Shown here: positions 43,961-53,792 of the stretch, piece after piece | Position numbering within the stretch: the first letter of the stretch is position 1 | Layout: every line of letters begins with the position of its first letter | Assembly (NCBI GenBank): GCA_037367355.1 | Contig: JAVSCG010000040.1 | Location: 124,001 to 188,000, forward strand | DNA length: 64,000 nt | Reading direction: 5' to 3' | Source: Neoscytalidium dimidiatum | Taxonomy: Eukaryota; Ascomycota; Dothideomycetes; Botryosphaeriales; Botryosphaeriaceae | Notes under the pieces: model-generated | What the model was told of the DNA's origin: nothing | The model's input: only the letters and a program-made list of their open reading frames with translations | The model's database searches: none | Made by a program: the position numbers and the translations under genes

Positions 43961-45187
43961 TTAACTTTTTTTTATTTTTACTAAATATCTTTTTTTTATA
44001 GGTCTAGAAACCCCTTTTTCTTCAAATACTTTATTAGCTAATAGTATTGTACGATGTACGCAACCAATAGCTTCAGCAGCTTGACGAATAGACGGGTAAA
44101 CAGAAATTTCATTAGTTTTTGTATCAAAAACTTCTACTGAAATTCCTTTTAACTTATTTAACTCCAACATTCGTTTTCTAGACCTTTCTCTCTGATCTTT
44201 ACTAGCATTATAAGATCTTAAATGATCTCTTAATTTAGCTAGATGTTCGGAAGTAAAAGATCTAGCTTTAAACTTAGCCAAAGTTTCTTTACTATGAGTA
44301 AAACCTAAACTTGAACCTGCAACCTGTAAAATATTATATATGGGTTTAAATAAATCAATATAATATTGTTCTTTAGATATAGCCAACTTAGGCTCGCAAT
44401 ATTCCAAAATTTCTAAGGTAAAGTTAGAATAACCATACTTAATTAACGCTTTATGTATTAACATGTTACGTTTAGGATCAGTAATATAATTAAAACTATA
44501 ATAATTACTAAATCTTTTACCTAAATTAACACTGCTTCCTACATAACTGTTACCATTTACTTTGTTTATTCATCTATATATACCTGACATACCTTTATTG
44601 TCCATTACAATTTGTTTTTTTGAAATATCAGCATTATCATATTTCAAAACAGGAACAATAGAAGAAGAATTAGGGCCTCTTGTAGTACTGTAAGCATGAC
44701 GTAGATTAAGACTATTAAACAATTTATTGACAGGACGTACATAATTACCTTTTTTTAAAAATAAAGAACCAGAACCAGAACCAGAACTAAACATAAACCC
44801 CGGTTTATGTTGATTGTTAATAACAGGAGTTATATACCTTTTACTTCTTTTATTAGAAGAAGTAGCGGAAATTACATTGCAAGTACTGAAAAACGATGAC
44901 ATAATAAAGATAAATAGTAAAAATAAAATAGCTAATAATAATAATAATAATATTAAATACCAAAACAATATACTATCTAATATAATACAATATACAAAAA
45001 AGTAATTTAATAAAAGCTCAGATACATTACACCCAACTCAGCATATATCGATAAGCTTTTTCCATACAAAATAGAAAGCAAATAAAGAAACGAAGCTACA
45101 TAAAAAATTAATATTAGAAGGTTGAGATGAATCAATCCCATATGAATTAACCATTTTTAATAGAGGATAGCTTTTTAAAATTCTCAT
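43961..45187 (-). CDS. GIY-YIG endonuclease with captured cob start
   Basis: 409 codons. Residues 1-40 ([19 protein letters not shown], then SFVSLFAF) are a recognisable but diverged apocytochrome b N-terminus. Unrelated hydrophobic and polar linkers follow. Then comes an intact GIY-YIG endonuclease: [20 protein letters not shown] near residue 205, [42 protein letters not shown], and a NUMOD1-like C-terminal repeat ([20 protein letters not shown]). cob itself is not in this window. The gene interrupts a LAGLIDADG_2 gene. UGA reads as Trp. Confidence 0.83.
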
Positions 45188-45454
45188 TTTAAAATTTTAT
45201 AAATAATCTAATTTTCTTTATAATTGCCTATCATTAGGCTTTATTTAATATATATAGTTTTCTTTAATTTAACACTAAGCTTTATGTAATATGTTACCCT
45301 TCTCTTAGTAATATAATTATATACATCGCTGCACATAATAATATGATTGCATACTTATTACACGCAGTAATGTTGTATCCATTACCAAAAGAAAATGTAT
45401 AAGAAAATAGAACAACGATGGTTACATATTTTTATTACTACAATAGAGCTTTAA

Positions 45455-46342
45455 TTAATTGAAAAAACTAAAATTAAGGTTTTTGTATGTTATTAAACTT
45501 TTCTGATAAAATATATATATAAATAGTATACTTAAAATATTATTAATAAAAGTATCAATACTTTTTTGTTTTTTGGTAATTCAATGAGCTAAAGCAATAG
45601 GAGTTAATAGCTCTTCAATATTAAAAGGTAAAATTTTAATAAAATTACCATCTATTTCTTTATATCAAGAAAAATATAAATTAGTAATAGCTGGTAAACG
45701 TTTAGTAGAGAACCAATATTGTGTTGGTTCTTTACCATCAAATTTAGGATTGGATCAAGCAGTAGGACTGCTTGGTGTACAAATAGGAGCTAAGACATTA
45801 AATTTAAGATAATTAACATAGTGTAAAATTTTGGCAGCAAATGTAAACTCTAATCTAGCATTAATTTGAGGACTATTGATAGGATTATATGATATATGCC
45901 CATCCCCCAATAATTCTCCTGTTATTACTTCTCATACTGTTGAAGGAATTAAATACTTAGACAATTGTTCTTTAGATAATTCAATAGAACTAAATATCCA
46001 TTTGTTATTGAATATTTTTTTGCTATCTAAATAAAGTGTAACAGTATTACGAGTAGTTTTTAAAACATTGGCACACTTCGTTTTTGTTTTAAAAGGAGCA
46101 CCAGGGATTAAACCACCATTGTCAGATAATTTAGTTATATCATATACCCATATAAGACGTCCTTTACTACTAGTATGAATACCTCTTACCACTCTCTTAT
46201 TTATTCTGTAAGGAGTTTTTTGAGATACTTTATAATGAGGATATACCTTATTATTATTATAATTAGTATAACAAAAAATAAGATTAATTGTATCAGGAGT
46301 ACCATAATACAATATAAATATATTCATAAATAAATAAATTAA
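45455..46342 (-). pseudogene. LAGLIDADG_2 endonuclease, N-terminal part, in frame with nad5 microexon
   Basis: The frame continues from the nad5 7-nt exon. It has a NUMOD1-like stretch (KTKTKCANVLKTTRNTV) and the first LAGLIDADG_2 motif (ITGELLGDGHIS), then RLPAITNLYFSWY and LTPIALAHWI. After AHWI, where the second catalytic block (M-D-DGY) should come, it turns into low-complexity sequence and stops at 45455. The missing half is at 43641-43912. The gene was therefore intact before the cob-GIY-YIG cassette entered. Confidence 0.8.
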
Positions 46343-46349
46343 ACCTTCC
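46343..46349 (-). CDS. nad5: nad5 exon 2, 7-nt microexon
   Basis: GGAAGGT supplies the residues E and G and completes M in the invariant [18 protein letters not shown] motif. Exon 1 ends ATGGCGAT and exon 3 starts CCTACACC. Only a 7-nt exon restores both phase and protein. It is preceded by G, ends in T, and continues in frame with the intron ORF, all as expected for group I splice sites. RNA confirmation is needed. Confidence 0.65.
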
Positions 46350-46691
46350 CAAAGCTCAAGGTGTAAAGTAATATACTTTAAAGATAACATTACTCCGATT
46401 ACACCTGTCAAATAAATAGAGCTTCCGACTATACATTCAGCCACATTTCAGTGACCCCGTGGTGACCTAGTCTGTAGCGATACATTAAAATACCGACGGT
46501 CTTGACTACGGAACATCTTTGACCGTTTTCACCTCAGTAGCTTTTAAGTCCAGAAGTGTCTGGAATCTCCATACGTACGAAATATATTTGGTTTAATCCT
46601 TGCTATACTTCTGGTATGGTTCTATGGTCGAACTTTACCATAACCATAATATAGTTACTGTTCATTGACCATCTGCGACTTTTATAAGGGT
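46350..46691 (-). mobile_element. ORF-less group I intron in nad5 (342 nt)
   Basis: Compact. It has the core landmarks CCTAGTCTGTAGCGAT, ACCGACGGTCTT and CCGTTTTCACC (plus strand) at 46450-46540. 5' exon ends in T, intron ends in G. Confidence 0.75.
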
Positions 46692-47401
46692 ATCGCCATA
46701 GGCAATCAAACATGAAGACCAACTTGAGAACTTTTAGCCATTGCACCAATTAATAAACATATCCCTATTATTGTTATAATATTTTCACTCATATAAGGAG
46801 CTAATGAAAATACAGTAGCATAATCTATATTACCAAAACTTCATAATATAGTAAACATACCAATAGTTAAAAAGCAATCACCTACTCTATTTGTTAAAAA
46901 AGCTGAAAGAGAACTTTGGTTTGCTGCTATTCTAGTAAATCAAAAACAAACTAGAAGATAAGAACAAACTCCTACACCTTCTCATCCCACAAACATTAAT
47001 AAATAATTATTTGCTGTTACTAGAGTTACCATCATAAAGGTGAATAAACTTAAATAACTAAAAAATCTTTGATTATGAGGATCATGACTCATATAACCTA
47101 TTGAATACACATGTACTAACGAAGATACTATTAATACTGGTATTAACATTGACACAGTTAAAGAGTCAAAATGGAAACCTCATGATATGTTAAGTGATTC
47201 TGAATCAATTCATCTAAATAATTGTATTGACACAGGTATGTTATTTAAACCTACTTCAAAAAAGGCTAATATAGCCAGTATTGTAGTTGTTAAAACACAA
47301 CTACATGTTATTAATTGGGCTCCGCTAACTCCAACTTTTCTACCAAAAAAGCCGGATACTATTGACCCTAATAAAGGTAAGATAATTATAGCTAAATACA
47401 T
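46692..47401 (-). CDS. nad5: nad5 exon 1 (NADH dehydrogenase subunit 5)
   Basis: From ATG 47401 ([22 protein letters not shown]) to LHVWLPMA. It contains the conserved [19 protein letters not shown] and [14 protein letters not shown] segments. Subunit 5 is the distal antiporter-like proton pump of complex I. Its ATG overlaps the last base of the nad4L stop (TAATG), the common fungal nad4L/nad5 coupling. Confidence 0.95.
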
Positions 47402-47670
47402 TATTTAAATTCTATCGCAACACTTCCTCTTAATCTGTAAAATGCTACTAGAATACCTAAACCTATTGCAGATTCTGCTCCAGCTATAGCTATCACATAA
47501 ATTGCATAAGTTTGACCTAAAATGTCGTCAAAGCTAAGAGAACTTACTAGAATTAAAAAGGTAATAGCTAATAACATTATTTCTATAGAGATAAGCATTA
47601 ATATTATGTTTTTTCTATTTAATACAAAACCAAAAATTCCTATTAAAAATAAGATTAATGATAAATTCAT
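47401..47670 (-). CDS. nad4L: NADH dehydrogenase subunit 4L
   Basis: 89 residues with three membrane segments: [20 protein letters not shown], the conserved [16 protein letters not shown] with its membrane glutamate, and [22 protein letters not shown] with the second conserved Glu. It overlaps nad5 by 1 nt, so translation is probably coupled. The leader motif GAAATGATATACAAAGT (plus strand, 47688-47704) recurs at 48604 and 49574 in front of the two upstream ORFs. Confidence 0.95.
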   Translation of the reverse strand: MNLSLILFLIGIFGFVLNRKNIILMLISIEIMLLAITFLILVSSLSFDDILGQTYAIYVIAIAGAESAIGLGILVAFYRLRGSVAIEFK

Positions 47671-47846
47671 AAAATATTTTATTAAATGAAATGATATACA
47701 AAGTTTATAAGCAAAGAATTATTTTTATATAATTTTTGTATTACAAAAATTATATAAAAAAAGCAAAAAAAAAATGAATGGCAATAAACAGATTGAAAAA
47801 AGAAATTTAGTATAAATTAATTATAATTTAACTATGAAGATGATTA

Positions 47847-48587
47847 TTAATCATCTTCATGATCATCTGAATCAGTTTTATAAACATCTGAATCATATTC
47901 ATAGTAATCAGGGTTTCTTTCAAGTTGTCTAGCCATAGATTTAATTGAATTATTCTTAATTCTATGTTGTTCTTTTATTTCTATACCCTTAGCCCATAAA
48001 TTATCACTATTTACTTTATGCTTATTTCTTTCCTCTTGGGATAGATTAGTATCATTAGACAATTCTTTTTCTTGTTCACATTTTTCCATAATATCAACAT
48101 TTTTTTTTCATAATTCTTTAGTTTCTTTTGTTAACTTTTCTATAGCTTTCATAAGGAGATCTTCATTGGATTCAACCGAATAAGCATTACTCGAAACTAT
48201 TTCCTGTTTTTCTTCATCCTTTACAACATCTCAAAAGCTTTTACTTGGTTCAGAATTAGCGCCATCGGATACATCGCCAGAGTTATCCCTTCTCCCTGCA
48301 TCAGGCATGTCATTACTTGAACCTCCTATAGTTTCTCTACCAGAAGCAAGTAGGATTCAAAGTGTCGAAAAGAAACCAGAAATTATATCCTGAAACAGTT
48401 CTATATCATCCTCAATATGATTTATTAATAATAATCCTAAACCTGAATAAATTATTAGAATAATAACTATAATAGCAGATAAGAAACATATTATAATTTT
48501 TAGATTTTGTATTGAAGAAAAAAAACATAATAATATGATTATAAGTAATAAAATAACTATTATTAATAAGATTAGTGATAAGTTCAT
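47847..48587 (-). CDS. Unknown ORF with captured nad4L start, copy B
   Basis: 247 codons. The start MNLSLILLIIVI and the leader match nad4L. Two hydrophobic segments follow, then FFSTLWILLASGRETIGGSSNDMPDAG (shared with copy A), then a long charged, coiled-coil-like region rich in E/K/N (KAIEKLTKETKELWKKNVDI) and a very acidic end (YKTDSDDHEDD). No known family is recognised. A membrane-anchored protein with a charged soluble tail is inferred. UGA reads as Trp. Confidence 0.65.
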
Positions 48588-48840
48588 AATATAATTATTA
48601 AAAGAAATGATATACAAAGTGACAATAAGACAAAGCAAGAGTTAACTAGTTAAAATGAAGCTAATGAAATTAGTAAGCTAAATAAATGAAAAATAAATAA
48701 GAAATTAGCCCCTCTCTTAAAGAGAGGGGAATAAACTAATAAAAAAGTAAGGCAAAAGAAAAAAAAATAAGTAAAAACTAAAAGACGGTTAAGCATTGAA
48801 AAAAAACAATACTAGCTATAGCTAATATTAACCTAAATTT

Positions 48841-49557
48841 CTATTTTCCTGGAGAACGTTTAGGTAAAAATTGTTCATTTTCTAATATTTGTAATTTTTT
48901 TTCCAATTTTTCACCTTCGTCATCAGAATTTAAAGAAGAATAAAGGGAAGTTTCAGATGAATAAAAATTATCTTCATCCTCCTGTTTTAAATTTTCCTGT
49001 ATTAAATCTTCTTCCTCTTTTAAATCTTCTTCCCCTTTTAAATCTTCCGGTTTTATAGGAATTCAAGGGGGATCTATACGAGCACGTTTTCTCTCTTGTT
49101 CTAATACTTCTTGTTCGGTAGCCTTACGTTTACCTTTATCTAAAGTAGATGGCTTTTCTTTAGCTTTATTTTCATCGTTTTCATCAGAAGACTCTTCTTT
49201 AACATTACTTTCATCAGAAGGGGAATAGGGATTAGAAGAACCAACAGATTCGCCGCCATAGCTATCTCCTACTCCTGCATCAGGCATGTCATTACCTGAA
49301 CCTCCTATAGTTTCTTTACCAGAAGCAAATAATATTCAAAGTATCGAAAAGAAACCAGAAATTATATCCTGAAACTGTTCTATATTATTCATAATAATAT
49401 ACATTAATTCTTTACCACAACCTGAATAAATAAATAGTACAAAAATTATAATAGCTAATAAAAAACATATTATAATTTTTAGCTTTTTTATTGAACATAA
49501 AAAAACAATTACAAGAGAAATAATTATTATTGATAATAAAATTAGTGATAAGTTCAT
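48841..49557 (-). CDS. Unknown ORF with captured nad4L start, copy A
   Basis: 239 codons. It starts MNLSLILLSIIIISLVIVFL with the same leader as nad4L, has a second hydrophobic segment and the shared block FFSILWILFASGKETIGGSGNDMPDAG. It then has a highly acidic Ser/Glu/Asp-rich region with a basic patch (KGKRKATEQEVLEQERKRAR) and further acidic repeats (KGEEDLKEEEDLIQENL), ending KRSPGK. It is paralogous to copy B in the first ~100 residues and unrelated afterwards. Function unknown. Confidence 0.65.
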
Positions 49558-49590
49558 AATTTAACTTTAAGATGAAATGATATACAAAGT

Positions 49591-50085
49591 GACACTAAGA
49601 TATTAACCTTTCACGAATGACATAGTTACTTAGATGTTATAATGGTAATACATGAGTGACATATATTCCATTGTTAAAATAAATTGTAATCTAATTATTA
49701 CAATTTAACGTACATAGAATAAAATTATATAATATAGCCCTACGGGGGGGGGGTCCCAACTAAAGTCTATTAAACCCTAACCCTTCCCTCATCTATAACT
49801 ATCGCCTTACCCTTGGTATATAAGTGGCGGTACTCACCTCCTAGCTATAAACTACCTATATAAATTATACATTTTAATTAAGGCAAAAAAATTTTTTTTC
49901 ACCTTAATTAAAAAAAATTGCAAATAATTTTTAACAAAAAGGTGTACATATTTATACAATATATATATGCTTTTTTTATATAAATATTTTTTTATATTTT
50001 TTTTTAAATATATTAAATTTTTTTATACGTAAATTACTTATTAAAAACAAGAATGAATTAATAATTAATTAAAAGAATTAAAAAA
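49591..50085. other. cox2 downstream spacer
   Basis: No gene is seen. It contains a short GC cluster (CCCTACGGGGGGGGG at 49739-49755), an imperfect palindrome around ATGTCACTCATG and CATTCGTGAAAGG (49605-49665), and long A/T runs. I could not fold a tRNA from it. Confidence 0.4.
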
Positions 50086-50178
50086 TTATTGTTCGTTTAA
50101 TCAAGTTAGGAACTTCTCTAGAGATACAGACTCTATAACAATAGGCATAGAGCTGTGTAGTATACCACAGATTTCGGA
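50086..50178 (-). CDS. cox2: cox2 exon 3
   Basis: Encodes SEICGILHSSMPIVIESVSLEKFLTW...NEQ stop. It contains the second Cys and the His and Met of the binuclear CuA site (C-S-E-I-C-G-x-x-H-S-S-M). Confidence 0.93.
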
Positions 50179-50669
50179 CATGTCTATTGATATTTAGCAT
50201 AGATTTATCTTTAGCTGAGATTACCGTATAACGCCTTCTTTCGTCGGCTATTAGAGTACACCTTACATGTACAAACTATCCTAGATTACTAGGTATTCCT
50301 CGTTATAAATATGTTTCTATATAAAAACGGCTGGTACACGAGAAACCATCCACTCGTTGCTCTTTTGCATAATAACTACTATAACTATTAAGTACCAGTT
50401 TCCCAATATTGCTCTTAAGTATTAAACAATTATGGAGTCATAATATATTATTATACCTTAGATCCGCGATAACCCATTCGTATTTCTACAATCTTTAACA
50501 TTATTACCATATCCTCAACATTATTTTTGGCCGGTATAACAGTTTTCAGCTATACTTTGGTAGTTAAAGCTTTAGGGTGTCCCCGGAATTTGGCTTCTAT
50601 CATGCTCGTGCCCTGGATTTAAACAGGCCGGACTCTTTTTATCCGAACGGGGTCTCAACCCGTGAGTGA
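50179..50669 (-). mobile_element. ORF-less group I intron in cox2 (491 nt)
   Basis: It splits the CuA motif between QC and SEIC. Landmarks CCCCGGAATTTGG, GATCCGCGA and TTGCTCTTTTGC (plus strand) show it belongs to the seven-member core family. Exon 2 ends TGT and the intron ends in G. Confidence 0.82.
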
Positions 50670-50969
50670 ACATTGACCATAAAATGTACCTTCTCTATTT
50701 ACTAAAACAGATACTTGATTTAAACGACCAGGGTAAGCATCACATTTGATACCTAAAGCCGGAACAGCAAAGCTATGTATTACATCAGCAGCTGTAATAA
50801 TAAATCTAACATGAGTTAACTCTGGAACAATAACTCTGTTATCTACTTCTAGCATTCTTAATGCACCATCTTCTAAATCGGATTCTGGTACTAAGTATGA
50901 ATCAAATTCTATGAATTCATCTTCTTGATCTAAGAAATCAGGGTATTGGTAACTTCAATATCATTGGTG
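50670..50969 (-). CDS. cox2: cox2 exon 2
   Basis: Exactly 100 codons, HQWYWSYQYPDF...GTFYGQC. It holds the aromatic electron-entry motif WYWSYQYPDF, the CuA histidine in [15 protein letters not shown], and the first CuA Cys at the end. Confidence 0.95.
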
Positions 50970-51219
50970 CAGGGTAAATTACCTGATCGACTGTACATTA
51001 AGCATCAGATATACTGACACCCACAAGTGACCCAGTCTGTTGCAATAAATAAAAAGAAATAAACTATTTACTGACAGTCTTGTATTATTATCTGTCACCT
51101 AAGGTGTGATATTGAATGTGATAATAATATTTTAACTGTTTTCACTCGTGTCGCCAGAGAAAAGATTAAATCTTTTCTCTAAGAATTCTGTCGAAAACTT
51201 AGAAATAAATCTACCAACG

Positions 51220-51272
51220 AGGGTGGGGTCCCCGTAGGTCCCTGCGCGCTACTGCGCGCGGGACTATTTATC
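51220..51272. repeat. GC cluster in cox2 intron
   Basis: GGGTGGGGTCCCCGTAGG followed by GTCCCTGCGCGC/GCGCGCGGGACT arms. Nearly identical to the cluster at 52105-52165, so one family. Confidence 0.75.
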
Positions 51273-51391
51273 TCACGACTATCGCATATATGTGAAAGGG
51301 TTAGAAGAACTTTAATATTATAAAGAAATAACTAAAGCATATGCTTTCTATAGTACTAGCCCCTCTCATTTTTTTTTATATAATAAAAAAA

Positions 51392-52324
51392 TTAGGAGTA
51401 AAGTCCTAATTTATAGTGCATAGATGTATGTAAATAAGGTAAAATTAGCTCCCTTAACTTAGGAACTGAGCTTCTTTTAATATAAATATTACAATTACCC
51501 GAAGGCTTCCCCCCTCTCCTCCGGAGAGGGGAGGAGGCCCACCTCCCTCCTTCGGAGGGGGTAGGCTTTAGTGTTTGAATAGTACAATCTAAACCAAATT
51601 TACTTTGAAGAACTTTTACTAAAAATTCTACTTCTTTTAAATTGAAACTATTTGTAGCTATTCTTACACCAGGTTTAGCTCAACCTCCGTCATCTGAAAT
51701 TCAGATAGCTAATGCTAAAGGTGTTATGTATTTAACTAAATCTACATTAATATATTTTACTCCTTTCTTGTAAAACATTTCATGTATTCAATTAAAACTT
51801 CTAAAAGTAAAAGTATTAAATTCATAACCATAATGAGTTTTATCATCACTACCTTTATTTTTTAATATTCTTTTATACATTCTAGGCTCTAAATTAGAAC
51901 AATAACCTCTAGCGAAAAAAAAATTATATAATCAAAATAAATAATCTTTATGTACAGTACTTTGTCTATAACAAAGTCTTGTACCTTCTACTGATCTTTT
52001 ATTCGCATAACAATCACCCAACAATGAACCAATTATAACTGAAATAACATCTAGATTATGTGGACCTATTCTAGAAGCAGCTTTTACTCTAGTCCCTCCA
52101 AAGGAACCATCCCCCGTAGGGTTGGGGTCCCCACAGGTCCCTGCGCGCTGCGCGCGCGGGACTAATTTTTTATTATATATAATAAATAAGGGGAAAGTAT
52201 GGAACATACGATTAGATGGTATTTTCTTAATAATATTATTTCTTTGACCTGTTATAATTAATATTAACATACAGGTGTCTTCTATTTTATTTAATATATG
52301 CGATTTAGGGCCACCTGAAAAAGA
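51392..52324 (-). CDS. LAGLIDADG_2 homing endonuclease, in frame with cox2 exon 1
   Basis: The frame runs from cox2 exon 1 to TAA 51392. The first motif is VIIGSLLGDCYANKR (52070-52010). Then come FNWIHEMFY and the second block LTPLALAIWISDDGGW, with the catalytic Asp. The spacing is typical of the LAGLIDADG_2 (rRNA/cox intron) family. It contains two in-frame GC clusters (residues like PRAQRAGTCGDPNPTGDGSF and PTPSEGGRWASSPLRRRGG), which add peptide to the linkers but no stop. It is probably still active. Confidence 0.82.
51490..51566. repeat. GC cluster in cox2 intron ORF
   Basis: A series of hairpins (CCCCTCTCCTCCGGAGAGGGG and CCCTCCTTCGGAGGG) inside the C-terminal part of the endonuclease, translated in frame. 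Confidence 0.75.
52105..52165. repeat. GC cluster in cox2 intron ORF (N-terminal linker)
   Basis: CCCCCGTAGGGTTGGGGTCCCC and GTCCCTGCGCGCTGCGCGCGCGGGAC, translated in frame ahead of the first endonuclease motif. Related to 51220-51272. Confidence 0.75.
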
Positions 52325-52720
52325 ACCCTCTACAACTATTGATAAGTTAGGATCAGTTACCTCATCCATTAAGTATAATAGTTTGAAACTAGGGAAAGCA
52401 ATAAGAATTAATATTAAAGCCGGAGTAATAGTTCATATTAATTCTATTAATGTACCGTGGTTAAGGTATTTATTACTTATGGCATTTTTACTATTTACGT
52501 AGTTTCTAATAATTGATAGTAATATTCAACCTACACCAAATAAGATTATAACTAAATAAAACATAATATTATTATGTAATTCTACAAGTGCTTCCATTTG
52601 TGGACTAGCACTATCTTGGAAATATAAACCTCAAGCTCTAGGTGCATCACAGTATTCAAATATATTTGAAAAATATGAAGAAACTAATAATAACACTGAA
52701 GATACTATACCCACAGAACG
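52325..52720 (-). CDS. cox2: cox2 exon 1, joined to cox1 without a stop
   Basis: It encodes [38 protein letters not shown]...[24 protein letters not shown]: the two transmembrane helices and intermembrane start of cytochrome c oxidase subunit II. There is no stop between the cox1 C-terminus (LPLQS) and this region, and no ATG before the conserved core (the first ATG lies within SPQMEAL). GTG codons at 52714 and about 52696 or an ATA could serve as start, or a fused precursor is cleaved. The boundary at 52720 is placed by family comparison only. Three exons close in phase. Confidence 0.88.
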
Positions 52721-52991
52721 ACTTTGTAAAGGTAAACTTACAAAGGCATGAGGTTTAGGTGGACTATTTAAACATCATTCTAAACTATTGTATGATCTAT
52801 TTAAAAGTGTTTGTAATAAATCACTGAAGAATTGAGGTGTTAATCAAGGATATCTTGAAGTAGCTTTACCTTCAACTAGTTGTAGATATACAATATGTAA
52901 GAATAATCAAGTAGCAACTACTGATACTATAGAACCGAAACTACTTATTAAGTTTCATCCTGCAAAAGCATCAGGGTAGTCACTAATTCTT
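52721..52991 (-). CDS. cox1: cox1 exon (C-terminal), fused to cox2
   Basis: Encodes (R)[20 protein letters not shown]...SPPKPHAFVSLPLQS, the last two membrane segments and the C-terminus of cytochrome c oxidase subunit I. The frame passes into cox2 with no stop (222 uninterrupted codons from 52990 to 52325). Joins AG | A to the 32-nt exon. Confidence 0.93.
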
Positions 52992-53441
52992 CATGTCTTG
53001 GTATTCTTTTACCTTGTAGGGTGGGAGGCGCCAATTCCACCTATTTAGGTACAAGCTGAATACATAACGCCGCTTTTCATTGGCTATTAGACTATACCTT
53101 ACAACTTATAACTAGCCTTCACATATTTAAAGCTTGGAGGACTTTAAATACTCTTAATATTAGAAGGTATTCGAGTGGGATAGGGTTTCCAATCCTATCA
53201 CTGTTATAAGTCGAGTAACCATCTAGTCGTTGCTCTTTTACACATTGTTAAGAGGTGATTTAGATCCGCGAACGTCCATTAGATATTTCTATCAATCCGA
53301 CTAAGTTTTTACTTTCCCCAATTGCATTACCAATCGGACTCCCCTAATCTTTTAATTAAGGGTTGAGGTATTAGTCGGCTTTAGGATTTACCCGGAGTTT
53401 GGCTACTTTAGAGTAATTGAGACTTGCTTAAGGCCTCTTCA
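52992..53441 (-). mobile_element. ORF-less group I intron in cox1 (450 nt)
   Basis: Site GMPR|RISDYP. Landmarks CCCGGAGTTTGG, GATCCGCGA and TTGCTCTTTTAC (plus strand) at 53085-53410. Ends in G. Confidence 0.82.
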
Positions 53442-53473
53442 CTCGGCATTCCTTGTAGACCTAAGAAGTGTTG
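53442..53473 (-). CDS. cox1: cox1 exon, 32 nt
   Basis: CAACACTTCTTAGGTCTAC... encodes QHFLGLQGMP plus 2 nt of Arg. It sits alone between two introns. The protein and the phase fit the flanking exons exactly. Confidence 0.88.
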
Positions 53474-53699
53474 CATAATCATATGACTTGTACACTACTA
53501 TAAAAAAAATTTTTTTTTTATAATTTATCCTTGTAGCTATATATTTTACCTTCATAAGGGTTACCTCTATCGATTAAATTTTTTATACGTATATAAATTA
53601 ATTATAGCGTATATCATAGCTTTATTTACACTATCTAATTTTATAATTAGTTCTTGTGTATTATTATTAAACACGTAAATTATTTTACAATAGGATACC

Positions 53700-53790
53700 T
53701 ACGGGGTGCCCCCCTCTCGCTGTAGGCGAGAGGGGGTGGGGTCCCCGTGGGTTGGGGTCCCGCTGCTGTGCAGCGTGGGGCCCCCAACCT
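53700..53790. repeat. GC cluster in cox1 intron
   Basis: CCCCTCTCGC-TGTAG-GCGAGAGGGG hairpin, GGGGTCCCCGTGGG and GGGGTCCCGCTGC/GCAGCGTGGGG arms immediately downstream of the GIY-YIG remnant. Confidence 0.75.
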
Positions 53791-53792
53791 CT

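Larger units (their letters stand above)
42483..46342 (-). mobile_element. 3.9-kb intron region in nad5 with nested endonuclease genes
   Basis: It lies between the 7-nt exon and exon 3. A group I 3' element (ATGAAGATATAGTCCGAAC on the minus strand) at about 42540-42565 precedes the 3' exon. A second core piece (GGTTCCTCAGAGACTACACG) at about 43380-43405 lies inside the last ORF. The contents in order are a LAGLIDADG_2 N-part, a cob-start GIY-YIG ORF, the LAGLIDADG_2 C-part and a LAGLIDADG ORF. Two introns or a twintron are possible. 45190-45450 holds AT-rich sequence with nothing recognised. Confidence 0.65.
50970..52324 (-). mobile_element. Group I intron in cox2 with LAGLIDADG_2 ORF
   Basis: Inserted between EG and HQWYW. 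The core (CCAGTCTGTTGCAAT, CTGACAGTCTTG, CTGTTTTCACTCG on the plus strand) is at 50985-51140, next to the 3' exon. Exon 1 ends in T and the intron ends in G. GC clusters at 51220-51272 and 51490-51566. Confidence 0.85.

Noticed and set aside
45007..45187. A real cob gene beginning here
   Set aside because: Only about 40 N-terminal residues resemble cob; the frame then becomes a GIY-YIG protein and no cob exons follow in the window.
49591..49700. tRNA candidate downstream of cox2
   Set aside because: The palindromic sequence does not fold into a cloverleaf with plausible anticodon and T arms.
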